Below are positions 14,479 through 21,495 of a DNA stretch of 22,632 nucleotides, piece after piece. The position numbers and the translations under genes were made by a program. Each line of letters opens with the position of its first letter. Within the stretch, counting starts at the first letter, position 1. Below the pieces are notes generated by a model. That model had not been told where the DNA came from, ran no database searches, and was given only the letters and a program-made list of their open reading frames with translations. The stretch is from JANQRA01 sp035550735. Its GTDB lineage: Bacteria; Actinomycetota; Acidimicrobiia; Spongiisociales; ZC4RG35. The stretch lies in NCBI GenBank assembly GCA_035550735.1, contig DASZOM010000039.1, positions 1 to 22,632 on the forward strand. Direction: 5' to 3'.

Positions 14479-15629
14479 CCTCCCGATTCGACGTGATCGT
14501 GGTGGGGGTGGGGGCGATGGGGAGCGCCGCCCTGCATCATCTCGCCGCCCGGGGCAAGAAGGTCCTGGGTCTGGAGCGTTACGACATCCCCAACACCATG
14601 GGCTCCTCACACGGGGTCAACCGGATCATCCGCATGGCCTACTTCGAGGATCCTTCCTACGTGCCCCTGCTTCGACGGTCCTACGAACTGTGGGGGGAGT
14701 TGGAGCAGAAGGCGGGGGAGAGGCTCCTGGTGATCACCGGTGGCATCGACGCCGCACCCGCGGATGATCGGGTGTTCACCGGGTCATTGCAGTCGTGCCT
14801 GACCCATGGGCTGGACCACGAGGTGTTCGACGCGGCCGAGGTGAACCGTCGGTTCCCGGGTTACCGCCTGCCCGAGGGGCACATGGCCGTCTATCAGCCC
14901 GACGGTGGGTACGTCATGTCGGAGCGCTGCATCGTTGCGCACGTTCAGTCGGCGCTTGCCGGCGGGGCGGAGGTGCGGGGCCGGGAGCCGGTTCTCGGAT
15001 GGGAAGAGGACGAGGACGGTGTCCGCGTTGAGACCAGTCGTGGTGACTATCGAGCCGACCGGCTTGTCGTGACCGCGGGGGCGTGGAGCATGGGTCTTCT
15101 CGACTTCCTCGACGGGCTCGCCGTGCCGGAGCGACAGGTGCTCGGCTGGTTCCAGCCGCTGGCTCCGGAGAAGTTCAGCCCGACCCATTTCCCGATCTTC
15201 AATCTCGAGGTTGAAGAAGGGCACTTCTACGGGTTTCCGGTGGAGACGATCCCCGGCTTCAAGATCGGCCGATACCACCACCTCGGCGAGGTCGTCGACC
15301 CCGACACAATGGAACGCGAGCCGTCGCCGGCGGACGAGCAGGTGCTCCGTGAGGCGGTCGATCGCTATTTCCCCGACGCCTCCGGGCCGACTCTCACCTT
15401 GAAGACCTGTCTCTTCACCAACAGCCCGGACGAGCACTTCATCGTCGATCGGCATCCCGACCTGGACCAGGTGGTGATCGCCGCCGGCTTCAGCGGTCAC
15501 GGTTTCAAGTTCGCCTCGGTGATCGGCGAGATCCTGGCCGATCTGGCGGTGGACGGGGCGACACGCCACGACATCGGGTTGTTGCGCTTCGCCCGCCTCA
15601 GGCCTTCCTCTTCCGGACCGTTGCCCTAG
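14475..15629 (+). CDS. Sarcosine oxidase / N-methyltryptophan oxidase-like FAD protein
   Basis: A 384-residue DAO-family flavoprotein closest in motif to monomeric sarcosine oxidase and SolA, which oxidise N-methyl amino acids to the amine, formaldehyde and hydrogen peroxide. FAD binding: DVIVVGVGAMGSAALHHLA with G11-x-G13-x2-G16. Catalytic-type residues are in place: SSHGVNRIIRMAY (the RxxR pair), PGFKIGRYHH (K263), TCLFTNSPDEHF with C312, the position of covalent FAD attachment in sarcosine oxidase, and AAGFSGHGFKFASVIGE. So the enzyme looks intact and probably flavinylated; the exact amine substrate cannot be read from sequence. It starts with ATG overlapping the era stop (ATGA) and is followed 9 nt later by the crotonase-like gene. 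It is not part of the usual era-recO block and is probably a lineage-specific addition. Confidence 0.85.
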   Translation: MTSRFDVIVVGVGAMGSAALHHLAARGKKVLGLERYDIPNTMGSSHGVNRIIRMAYFEDPSYVPLLRRSYELWGELEQKAGERLLVITGGIDAAPADDRVFTGSLQSCLTHGLDHEVFDAAEVNRRFPGYRLPEGHMAVYQPDGGYVMSERCIVAHVQSALAGGAEVRGREPVLGWEEDEDGVRVETSRGDYRADRLVVTAGAWSMGLLDFLDGLAVPERQVLGWFQPLAPEKFSPTHFPIFNLEVEEGHFYGFPVETIPGFKIGRYHHLGEVVDPDTMEREPSPADEQVLREAVDRYFPDASGPTLTLKTCLFTNSPDEHFIVDRHPDLDQVVIAAGFSGHGFKFASVIGEILADLAVDGATRHDIGLLRFARLRPSSSGPLP

Positions 15630-15632
15630 CGT
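15627..15632 (+). promoter_or_regulatory. Possible -10 hexamer TAGCGT of the crotonase-like gene
   Basis: TAGCGT includes the stop codon TAG of the preceding gene and lies 6 nt before the ATG at 15639. It matches the TANNNT-N(6-8)-start pattern, but a TAG stop automatically supplies two of the three fixed bases, so the evidence is weaker than elsewhere. Confidence 0.2.
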
Positions 15633-15638
15633 CGCGCC

Positions 15639-16427
15639 ATGGATCCGGATCGCTACGAGTACCTCCACCTCGATCTCGAGGCGGACGGCGTGCTCGTCAT
15701 CACGTTCTCCAACCCGGACAAGCTCAACGCCGTGACCGAGACCGGCCACCGGGAGCTGGTGACGGTCTGGCCCGAGATCGATGCCGACGACGAGGTTGGC
15801 GCGGTCCTGCTGCGGGCCGAGGGGAGAGCGTTCTCGGCGGGCGGCGACTACGAGATGATCCATCACATCCTCGATGACCAGAAGACCCATCGGCGCATCC
15901 TCAAGGAGGCCAGGGAGCTGGTGCGCAACATCATCGAGTGCTCCAAGCCGATCGTCTCGGCGATCAACGGGCCCGCCGTCGGCGCCGGGCTGGCGGCTGC
16001 GCTGCTGGCGGACATCCCTGTGGCGGCCCGCTCGGCGCGCATCATCGACGGTCACACAACCATCGGGGTCGCCGCCGGGGACCACGCCGCGGTGATCTGG
16101 CCACTGCTGGTGGGGATGGCGAAGGCCAAGTACCACCTGATGACCTACGAGCCCATCGACGGCGAGGAGGCGGAGCGGATCGGCCTCGTCGCCCGGGTTG
16201 TCGACGACGACGAACTCGACGGCTTCACACGCGATCTCGCCTCGCGAGTAGCCAACGGCCCGCGGGAGGCCCTGGCGTGGACCAAGCACACCCTCAACCA
16301 CTGGCTGCGGCTGGCCTACCCCATCTTCGACGCCTCCGTCGCCTACGAGTTCCTCGGCTTCACCGGCCCCGACGCCGCCGAGGGCATAGCCGCCGTCGAG
16401 GAGAAGCGCCCACCGCGCTTTGGGTGA
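15639..16427 (+). CDS. Enoyl-CoA hydratase/isomerase (crotonase) family protein
   Basis: A 262-residue crotonase-fold protein. Clear family elements are GVLVITFSNPDKLNAV, AVLLRAEGRAFSAGGDYEMI (the oxyanion-hole strand and CoA-binding loop), KPIVSAINGPAVGAGLAAALLAD, and the C-terminal CoA-pocket helices. The two catalytic glutamates of crotonase are missing: the position in GGGCELA is Ala119 (GAGLAAA), and the position in PEILLG aligns with His139 (GHTTIGVAAGDH). The HTTIGVAAGDHAAVIWP stretch belongs to a subgroup seen in actinobacteria whose reaction is not settled to my knowledge. Simple enoyl-CoA hydration is therefore unlikely; isomerase, hydrolase or lyase activity is possible. It starts 9 nt after the flavoprotein gene and may share its transcript. 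Confidence 0.82.
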   Translation: MDPDRYEYLHLDLEADGVLVITFSNPDKLNAVTETGHRELVTVWPEIDADDEVGAVLLRAEGRAFSAGGDYEMIHHILDDQKTHRRILKEARELVRNIIECSKPIVSAINGPAVGAGLAAALLADIPVAARSARIIDGHTTIGVAAGDHAAVIWPLLVGMAKAKYHLMTYEPIDGEEAERIGLVARVVDDDELDGFTRDLASRVANGPREALAWTKHTLNHWLRLAYPIFDASVAYEFLGFTGPDAAEGIAAVEEKRPPRFG

Positions 16428-16451
16428 ATCACGCTTACCTCAGGTAGCCCA

Positions 16452-16467
16452 GGCCCATGTATGGGCC
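16452..16467 (+). terminator. Hairpin downstream of the crotonase-like gene
   Basis: GGCCCA and TGGGCC form a perfect 6-bp stem with a TGTA loop, beginning 25 nt after the stop. There is no T tract, as is common in actinobacteria, so terminator function is probable from position but unproven. It also reads as a hairpin on the opposite strand. Confidence 0.45.
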
Positions 16468-16559
16468 GAACTCTCTCGAGAAAAGAGGAGGCCACGCACC
16501 ACCCATCCGAAGTTGAGCGGATTTGCGCCATATCCGGCTCGAGCAACCCGGGGTTCGCA
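16468..16559. other. Non-coding part of the convergent gap before the pterin dehydratase gene
   Basis: This belongs to the 155-nt space (16428-16582) between the convergent crotonase-like and pterin dehydratase genes. Apart from the terminator-like hairpins at its edges it holds only a weak 5-bp stem-loop, ATCCG/CGGAT at 16505-16522. The short open frames crossing it have no recognisable protein character. No RNA gene was found. Confidence 0.4.
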
Positions 16560-16577
16560 GGGAGAGAGAGCCCTCCC
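16560..16577 (-). terminator. Hairpin downstream of the pterin dehydratase gene
   Basis: GGGAG (16560-16564) and CTCCC (16573-16577) pair around an 8-nt loop, 6 nt beyond the stop codon of the minus-strand gene ending at 16583. It lacks a T tract. It is placed as a terminator facing the hairpin of the convergent gene. Confidence 0.35.
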
Positions 16578-16582
16578 GTCCC

Positions 16583-16858
16583 TCAAGCCAACCCGTCGAC
16601 CTGGTCGGCGAGGGATAGGTCCTTTTCGGTGGGGCCGTCGGCGGAGTGCGTGGAAAGGGTGAGGGTCACCTTGTTCCAGCGGACGTCGATGTCGGGGTGG
16701 TGGTCGGCCTTCTCGGCCGCCAGGGCAACTCGGGTGACGAAACCCATCGACTCGGCGAAGTCACCGAACTCGAACGTGCGGGTGATCTCCTTGTCCGCCC
16801 ATGACCACTTCGGATGGCTCTTGATGAAAGCCTCCACCTCTGCGTCGGGTAGTGCCAT
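16583..16858 (-). CDS. Pterin-4-alpha-carbinolamine dehydratase
   Basis: A 91-residue protein of the PCD/DCoH family, which dehydrates 4a-hydroxytetrahydropterins formed by aromatic amino-acid hydroxylases. The signature EKADHHPDIDVRWNKV contains H53, H54, P55 and W61, and H71 follows in LTLSTHSAD, the usual third active-site histidine. WSW at 18-20 and the FGDFAESMGFVTRVALAAE helix complete the small alpha-beta fold. It is the only gene besides rpsT on the minus strand. It has a TAGTCT hexamer 7 nt before its ATG, divergent from recO. No phenylalanine hydroxylase is in the window, so its partner is unknown; such stand-alone PCDs have also been linked to other pterin metabolism. Confidence 0.93.
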   Translation of the reverse strand: MALPDAEVEAFIKSHPKWSWADKEITRTFEFGDFAESMGFVTRVALAAEKADHHPDIDVRWNKVTLTLSTHSADGPTEKDLSLADQVDGLA

Positions 16859-16865
16859 GTGCCCG

Positions 16866-16871
16866 AGACTA
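16866..16871 (-). promoter_or_regulatory. Candidate -10 hexamer TAGTCT of the pterin dehydratase gene
   Basis: Read on the minus strand, TAGTCT lies 7 nt before the ATG at 16858, consistent with a leaderless transcript. It sits in the 41-nt divergent gap shared with recO. Confidence 0.4.
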
Positions 16872-16885
16872 GGCCCCCGTCTGAA

Positions 16886-16891
16886 TACGCT
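16886..16891 (+). promoter_or_regulatory. Candidate -10 hexamer TACGCT of recO
   Basis: TACGCT lies 8 nt before the recO ATG at 16900. With the minus-strand TAGTCT 14 bp away it forms a back-to-back promoter pair within a 41-nt gap. Confidence 0.4.
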
Positions 16892-16899
16892 GTCCCGGC

Positions 16900-17616
16900 A
16901 TGGCGATCGTCCACGACCAGGGGATAGTCCTCCGTTCCTACCCGTTCGGGGAAGCCGACCGGGTCGTGGTCCTGCTCAGCCCGAACAACGGGAAGATCCG
17001 CACCGTCGCCAAGGGGGTCCGTAAGACCAAGAGCAGATTCGGTGGCCGTCTCGAGCCCTTCACCCACGTCGATCTCATCCTCTACGAGGGACGGAACCTC
17101 GACACCATCACCCAGGTTGCCGTGCTCGAGCACTTTCCACGATTGCGGGACGATCTCGACGCGGTCGTCGCCGCCGGGAGCATGGTCGAGGCGGTCGACG
17201 CGGTGGCCCAGGAGGACGAGGCCGCCATCCGGCTCTTCCTCCTCCTGCAGCGAGGGCTGAAGAGCCTGGAAGCAGGGAACCGCGGGCCTGATCTCATCAC
17301 ATCGTTCCTGCTCAAGATCGCAGATGTCGTCGGGATCGCTCCCTCCTTGCTCACATGCGCCTCGTGCGGCCGGGTGGACGGGTTGCACCGGTTCTCATTC
17401 GGAGGCGGGGGATCGGTGTGCGACCAATGCTCGGTCGAGGGGGCGGTTCGACTCCGCACCGGTGTCACCGAGTACCTGGCTGCCCTCGCCGTCTCCGAGC
17501 TGACCTCACTGCCACCCGTTGACCTGGCTCTCTCCGGGGAGGCGATGGGTATCGCCCGTCGCTTCGTCGAATACCACCTCGACCGCAAGCTCTCCTCGCT
17601 GGCGGTCATGGAATGA
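16900..17616 (+). CDS. recO: DNA repair protein RecO
   Basis: A 238-residue RecO, which loads RecA onto SSB-coated single-stranded DNA together with RecR. The N-terminal OB-fold begins VHDQGIVLRSYPFGEADRVV, with the family's KGVRKTKSRFGGRLEPFT stretch. The C-terminal helical domain has a four-cysteine zinc site, C153-x2-C156 (CASC) and C174-x2-C177 (CDQC). The ATG at 16900 is the natural start, preceded by a -10-like hexamer and separated by 41 nt from the divergent dehydratase gene. The stop overlaps the uppS start in ATGA, and the recO-uppS pair is conserved in actinobacteria. Confidence 0.95.
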   Translation: MAIVHDQGIVLRSYPFGEADRVVVLLSPNNGKIRTVAKGVRKTKSRFGGRLEPFTHVDLILYEGRNLDTITQVAVLEHFPRLRDDLDAVVAAGSMVEAVDAVAQEDEAAIRLFLLLQRGLKSLEAGNRGPDLITSFLLKIADVVGIAPSLLTCASCGRVDGLHRFSFGGGGSVCDQCSVEGAVRLRTGVTEYLAALAVSELTSLPPVDLALSGEAMGIARRFVEYHLDRKLSSLAVME

Positions 17617-18356
17617 CCCTCGATCTGACCCGGGTCGATCTCGACAGGGTGCCCCGTCATGTCGGTCTGATCCTGGACGGCAATGGCCGCTGGGCGAACC
17701 GCAGAGGTCTGCCCCGCACCGCCGGTCACCTCGCCGGTGAGGAGGCCCTGTTCGACACGGTCGAAGGGGCGCTCGAGCTGGGCATCGAGTGGGTGACCGC
17801 TTTCACCTTCTCCACCGAGAACTGGGCCCGCTCCGAGGAAGAGGTCGAATTCCTGATGTGGTTCAACGAGGACCTTCTGCTTCGGAGACGAGACGAGCTC
17901 CACGAACAGGGGGTGCGGATGCTCTTCGCCGGGGACATGGACGACCCCCGGATCCCGGATCGGAATCGGGCGCACATGGCCGAAGCCGAGGCCAAGACCA
18001 AGGACAACACCGTCCTCAACCTGGTGTTCGCCTTCAACTACGGGAGTAGGCGGGAGATCGTCGAGGCCAGCCGCAAGCTCGCAGCGGCCGGAGATCCCGA
18101 GGCGATCGACGAGTCGACGTTCGCTCGTGCGCTCTACGTCCCCGACATGCCCGACGTCGACCTGATCATCCGATCCTCAGGCGAGCATCGGCTGTCCAAC
18201 TTCCTTCTGTGGCAGGCCGCCTATGCCGAGTTCTACTTCCCCGGCATCCTCTGGCCGGACTTCGATCGTCACGCCCTGGTCGACGCAGTCGTCGAGTACC
18301 AGACCCGGGAACGGCGATTCGGGTCCGCAGAGGACCTGGCAGGCGAATCAGGTTGA
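17613..18356 (+). CDS. uppS: Isoprenyl transferase (undecaprenyl diphosphate synthase family)
   Basis: A 247-residue cis-prenyltransferase that elongates isoprenyl diphosphates, normally to the C50-C55 carrier lipid for peptidoglycan. The catalytic motif is HVGLILDGNGRWANRRG with Asp22; the usual IMDGN Met is Leu here, a conservative change. FTFSTENWARSEEEV, the chain-length region and IIRSSGEHRLSNFLLWQAAYAEFYF, the diphosphate-binding Arg cluster, all follow. Actinobacteria often carry two paralogues with different product lengths, which cannot be told apart here. It is translationally coupled to recO; glyS follows after 37 nt. Confidence 0.95.
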   Translation: MTLDLTRVDLDRVPRHVGLILDGNGRWANRRGLPRTAGHLAGEEALFDTVEGALELGIEWVTAFTFSTENWARSEEEVEFLMWFNEDLLLRRRDELHEQGVRMLFAGDMDDPRIPDRNRAHMAEAEAKTKDNTVLNLVFAFNYGSRREIVEASRKLAAAGDPEAIDESTFARALYVPDMPDVDLIIRSSGEHRLSNFLLWQAAYAEFYFPGILWPDFDRHALVDAVVEYQTRERRFGSAEDLAGESG

Positions 18357-18393
18357 CTAGCCCCGCGGCTTCGGCCACCGTTCCCCAACCACG

Positions 18394-19701
18394 ATGACCG
18401 GACCCAGCCTCGAAACCATCGCCAATCTCGCCAAGAAGCGGGGTTTCGTCTTCCAATCCTCCGAGATCTACGGCGGCCTGCGCTCCGCATACGACTACGG
18501 GCCGCTCGGTGTGGAGTTGCTGCGCAACGTCAAGGAACGGTGGTGGCGCTCGATGGTGCAGGAGCGGGACGACGTGGTCGGCATCGACTCCGCCATTCTC
18601 CAGGCGCGGTCGGTGTGGCAGGCATCCGGGCACGAGTCGGTCTTCACCGACCCGATGGTGGAATGTCGCAACTGCAACGCCCGGCACCGCCTCGACAAGC
18701 TGGAGGATCCGGAGACCTGTCCGACCTGTGGGATGAAGGGCCAGTTCACCGACCCTCGTGACTTCAATCTCATGTTCCGGACCCACATGGGCCCGGTGGA
18801 GTCGGAGGAGAACCTGGTCTATCTGCGGCCGGAGACCGCCCAGGGCATCTTCATCAACTTCGAGAATGTCCGGCGCACCAATCGTCTCAAGCTGCCTTTC
18901 GGGATCGCCCAGGTGGGGAAGAGCTTCCGCAACGAGATCACACCCGGTCAGTTCGTGTTCCGCACCCGTGAGTTCGAGCAGATGGAGATGGAGTACTTCT
19001 GCAGGCCCGAGGAGGCCGACCACTGGTATGCCTACTGGCTCGACGCCCGCTTCGAGTGGTATGTCGACCTCGGGATCGAGCGTGCCAGATTGAGGCTGCG
19101 TGACCACGAGAGCGACGAGTTGAGCCATTACTCGTCCCAGACCGCCGATATCGAGTACCAGTTCCCCTGGGGCTGGGACGAGTTGGAGGGAATCGCCAAC
19201 CGGTCCGACTTCGATCTCCGTCAGCACGCCGAGCACTCGGGCGCCGACCTGACCTATTACGACCAGGACACCGACGAGCGGTTCTTCCCGTACGTGATCG
19301 AGCCAGCGGCCGGTGCCACCCGGACCACTTTCGCCTTCCTCATCGATGCCTACGTCGAGGAGGAGGTCAACGGGGAGACCCGAACCGTGCTCAGGCTCGA
19401 CCACCGTCTCGCTCCCTACAAGGTGGCGGTGCTCCCACTCTCGAAGAAGCCGGAGCTGATCGAGCCCGCTGAGAGCCTCGCCGCCGAGCTGCGCCGGCAC
19501 TGGATGGTCGAGCTCGACGTCACCCAGTCGATCGGGCGGCGCTACCGGCGCCAGGATGAGATCGGCACCCCATATTGCGTGACGGTCGACTTCGACTCGC
19601 TGGAGGACGGCGCCGCCACCGTGCGCAACCGGGACACGATGGCCCAGGATCGGGTGTCGATGGACAAGCTCGTGGGGCATCTCGGCGACCTGCTCGGCTA
19701 G
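18394..19701 (+). CDS. glyS: Glycyl-tRNA synthetase (single-chain, alpha2 type)
   Basis: A 435-residue class II aminoacyl-tRNA synthetase that charges tRNA-Gly. It begins with LETIANLAKKRGFVFQSSEIYGG and YDYGPLGVELLRNVKERWW. A zinc-ribbon insertion with CRNC and CPTCG comes next, then the class II motif 2 region SFRNEITPGQFVFRTREFEQMEMEYFC and motif 3 region AAGATRTTFAFLIDAY. The C-terminal anticodon-binding domain starts LAPYKVAVLPLSKK. It is of the eukaryote-like single-chain type used by most Gram-positive bacteria, not the GlyQ/GlyS heterotetramer. No promoter is evident in the 37-nt gap after uppS, so it may be co-transcribed. It ends with TAG at 19699. Confidence 0.97.
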   Translation: MTGPSLETIANLAKKRGFVFQSSEIYGGLRSAYDYGPLGVELLRNVKERWWRSMVQERDDVVGIDSAILQARSVWQASGHESVFTDPMVECRNCNARHRLDKLEDPETCPTCGMKGQFTDPRDFNLMFRTHMGPVESEENLVYLRPETAQGIFINFENVRRTNRLKLPFGIAQVGKSFRNEITPGQFVFRTREFEQMEMEYFCRPEEADHWYAYWLDARFEWYVDLGIERARLRLRDHESDELSHYSSQTADIEYQFPWGWDELEGIANRSDFDLRQHAEHSGADLTYYDQDTDERFFPYVIEPAAGATRTTFAFLIDAYVEEEVNGETRTVLRLDHRLAPYKVAVLPLSKKPELIEPAESLAAELRRHWMVELDVTQSIGRRYRRQDEIGTPYCVTVDFDSLEDGAATVRNRDTMAQDRVSMDKLVGHLGDLLG

Positions 19702-19728
19702 TCGCTGCCGGCGACAGGTGGAGACCTG
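19701..19728 (+). terminator. Two adjoining hairpins after glyS
   Basis: GTCGC/GCGAC (19701-19705 with 19711-19715, 5-nt loop) is followed at once by CAGGT/ACCTG (19715-19719 with 19724-19728, GGAG loop); the two share C19715. They lie between the glyS stop and the dnaG -10 hexamer and may end the upstream transcript. No T tract follows. Confidence 0.35.
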
Positions 19729-19744
19729 AGCCGGTGGCCATCCT

Positions 19745-19750
19745 TATGAT
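19745..19750 (+). promoter_or_regulatory. Candidate -10 hexamer TATGAT of dnaG-rpoD
   Basis: TATGAT matches TATAAT in five of six positions and lies 8 nt before the dnaG ATG at 19759. It follows the leaderless spacing seen elsewhere in the window and would drive dnaG and the overlapping rpoD. Confidence 0.5.
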
Positions 19751-19758
19751 CGGAAGCC

Positions 19759-21495
19759 ATGGCTGAGCGTGGAGACATCGACCGGGTTCGGGAGGCGACC
19801 GACCTCGTCGACCTGATCTCCGAGGTGACCACGGTCAAGAAGTCGGGCCGCTCCTACATGGCGGTTTGCCCATTCCACGAGGAGAAAACGCCGTCGATGT
19901 CGGTGGACCGCGCCCGCGGTCTCTACCACTGCTTCGGATGCGGGAAGGGTGGCGACATCTTCGAGTTCGTCGAGGAGACCAGGGGGGTCGAGTTCGGGGA
20001 GGCGCTGGAGATGCTGGCTGCGAAGGCCGGCATCACCCTCGCCCGTGACCCTGCCGATGCCCGCAAGAGGGGACGGCGAGCCGACGCCATCGAGGCGCTG
20101 CGTAGGGCCGTGGACGTCTATCACGAGCGTCTCAAGAAGGCAGAGGACGCCGGTCCGGCCCGGGCGTATCTGCGGAGCCGCGGTTACGACATCGACCTGA
20201 TCGAGGAGTGGAGGCTCGGCTTTGCCGGCACCGACTGGGAGACCCTGGCCAAGTCACTGCGCGCATCCGGTATCGACGAGCGGGCGGTGATCGACGCCGG
20301 GCTGGGGAGAAGGGGGCGACACGGCATCTACGACGTGTTCCGGGGGCGGCTGATGTTCCCGATCCATGATCTCCGCGGTGATCCGATCGGCTTCGGCGGC
20401 CGCAAGATCGACGAGGTCGACCGGGCCAAGACCAACAATCCGGATGCGAAATACGTCAATTCCGCCGACTCCGCCATCTATCAGAAGTCACGCGTCCTCT
20501 TCGCCTTGGACCGGGCTCGCCGGGACATCGACGACGCCCACCCTGCGGTCGTGGTCGAGGGATACACCGACGTGATCGCCATGCATCAGGTGGGGGTGAC
20601 TACCGCAGTGGCCACCTGTGGCACTGCACTGGGTGACGGTCATTTCGACCTGCTGCGTCGCTTCACCGAGCGGGTGGTGCTCGCCTTCGACTCCGACGAG
20701 GCGGGCGCCAAGGCCGCGCTGCGCAGTGACGAGCTGGAGTCTCCCTTCCGCCTGGACCTCGACCTCCGGGTGGCGGTCATGCCCGACGGGCTGGATCCGG
20801 CCGACCTCTATCAGGACGGCAGGGGAGGGGAGCTCGCCTCCGCGGTGGAGAAGGCGCGGCCACTTCTGGAGCACCGAATCGAGAGCGAGGTGGCGCGCCA
20901 CGACCTCGACGGGCCCGAGGGGCGAGCCCGGGCGCTGCACGCGGCAGCCGCGCAGTTGCGTCGGGTCAACGATGGCATCGCACGTCGTGAGTACGAGCGC
21001 TTCGTAGCTCGGCTGATCGGTGTCGACCTGGCCACAGTCGAGAAGGCAGTGGGCTCGGCTCCCCGAGCACACGACACCGCACCGGCGGCGCCGGAGCGAC
21101 CTCTCGACCGCTCCGAAGCCGAGTTGTTCCGCGTGGTGTTGAGCAACCCTGCCGGCATGGAGGTCGATGAGGATGATTTCTCCGACCCCAGGCTGAGGAG
21201 GGCGTTCGCCGCGATCGTGGAGCAGCTGTCGTCATTGCCGCCGGGCACTCCCGTGGACCCTTCGCGGGTCGCCGATCCCACACTGCAGTCCATGATCCGG
21301 GGTCTGGCGTTGGACAACCGACCTCTCCCGGAGTGGCCCGACATGCGCAAGATGGTCCGGCTCCGCCGTATCGACGCCGAGATCGACGCGGTCGAGGCGG
21401 AGCTGGCCGGTCTGCCCCAAGGTTCCGAAAGCCATTCCGAAAAGTTGCGCCAATTGATAGCGTTGCAGCAGCAGAAACGCTCCCTGGGCCAATGA
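19759..21495 (+). CDS. dnaG: DNA primase
   Basis: A 578-residue primase that makes RNA primers for lagging-strand synthesis. The CHC2 zinc domain is intact: C37, H40 (CPFHEEKTPS), C58 and C61 (YHCFGCGKGG). The DnaG-type core follows with FPIHDLRGDPIGFGGRKI and NSADSAIYQKSRVLF. The TOPRIM catalytic centre carries VVVEGYTDVIAMHQ (E267, D271) and AFDSDEAG (D311, D313). The C-terminal part is the helical helicase-binding domain, starting about residue 455 and ending in LIALQQQKRSLGQ. The ATG at 19759 matches the usual N-terminus. The stop overlaps the rpoD start (ATGA), preserving the dnaG-rpoD association of the macromolecular synthesis operon. Confidence 0.97.
   Translation: MAERGDIDRVREATDLVDLISEVTTVKKSGRSYMAVCPFHEEKTPSMSVDRARGLYHCFGCGKGGDIFEFVEETRGVEFGEALEMLAAKAGITLARDPADARKRGRRADAIEALRRAVDVYHERLKKAEDAGPARAYLRSRGYDIDLIEEWRLGFAGTDWETLAKSLRASGIDERAVIDAGLGRRGRHGIYDVFRGRLMFPIHDLRGDPIGFGGRKIDEVDRAKTNNPDAKYVNSADSAIYQKSRVLFALDRARRDIDDAHPAVVVEGYTDVIAMHQVGVTTAVATCGTALGDGHFDLLRRFTERVVLAFDSDEAGAKAALRSDELESPFRLDLDLRVAVMPDGLDPADLYQDGRGGELASAVEKARPLLEHRIESEVARHDLDGPEGRARALHAAAAQLRRVNDGIARREYERFVARLIGVDLATVEKAVGSAPRAHDTAPAAPERPLDRSEAELFRVVLSNPAGMEVDEDDFSDPRLRRAFAAIVEQLSSLPPGTPVDPSRVADPTLQSMIRGLALDNRPLPEWPDMRKMVRLRRIDAEIDAVEAELAGLPQGSESHSEKLRQLIALQQQKRSLGQ

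Noticed and set aside
14784..16301. 505-codon minus-strand open frame opposite the flavoenzyme and crotonase-like genes
   Set aside because: The opposite strand encodes clear enzyme motifs; the antisense product is His/Arg/Val-rich low-information sequence.
16434..16447. Dyad TACCT-C-AGGTA after the crotonase-like gene
   Set aside because: A one-base loop cannot form an RNA hairpin, and there is no promoter nearby for an operator reading.
16545..16578. tRNA-like T-loop string GGTTCG in the convergent gap
   Set aside because: No acceptor, D or anticodon stems could be paired around it; only short unrelated hairpins.
16461..17024. Plus-strand open frame crossing the non-coding gap and antisense to the pterin dehydratase gene
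   Set aside because: It runs antisense through a protein with a clear PCD signature and then out of frame into recO; no protein character.
18166..19680. 504-codon minus-strand open frame opposite glyS
   Set aside because: Codon shadow of glyS; no family motif.
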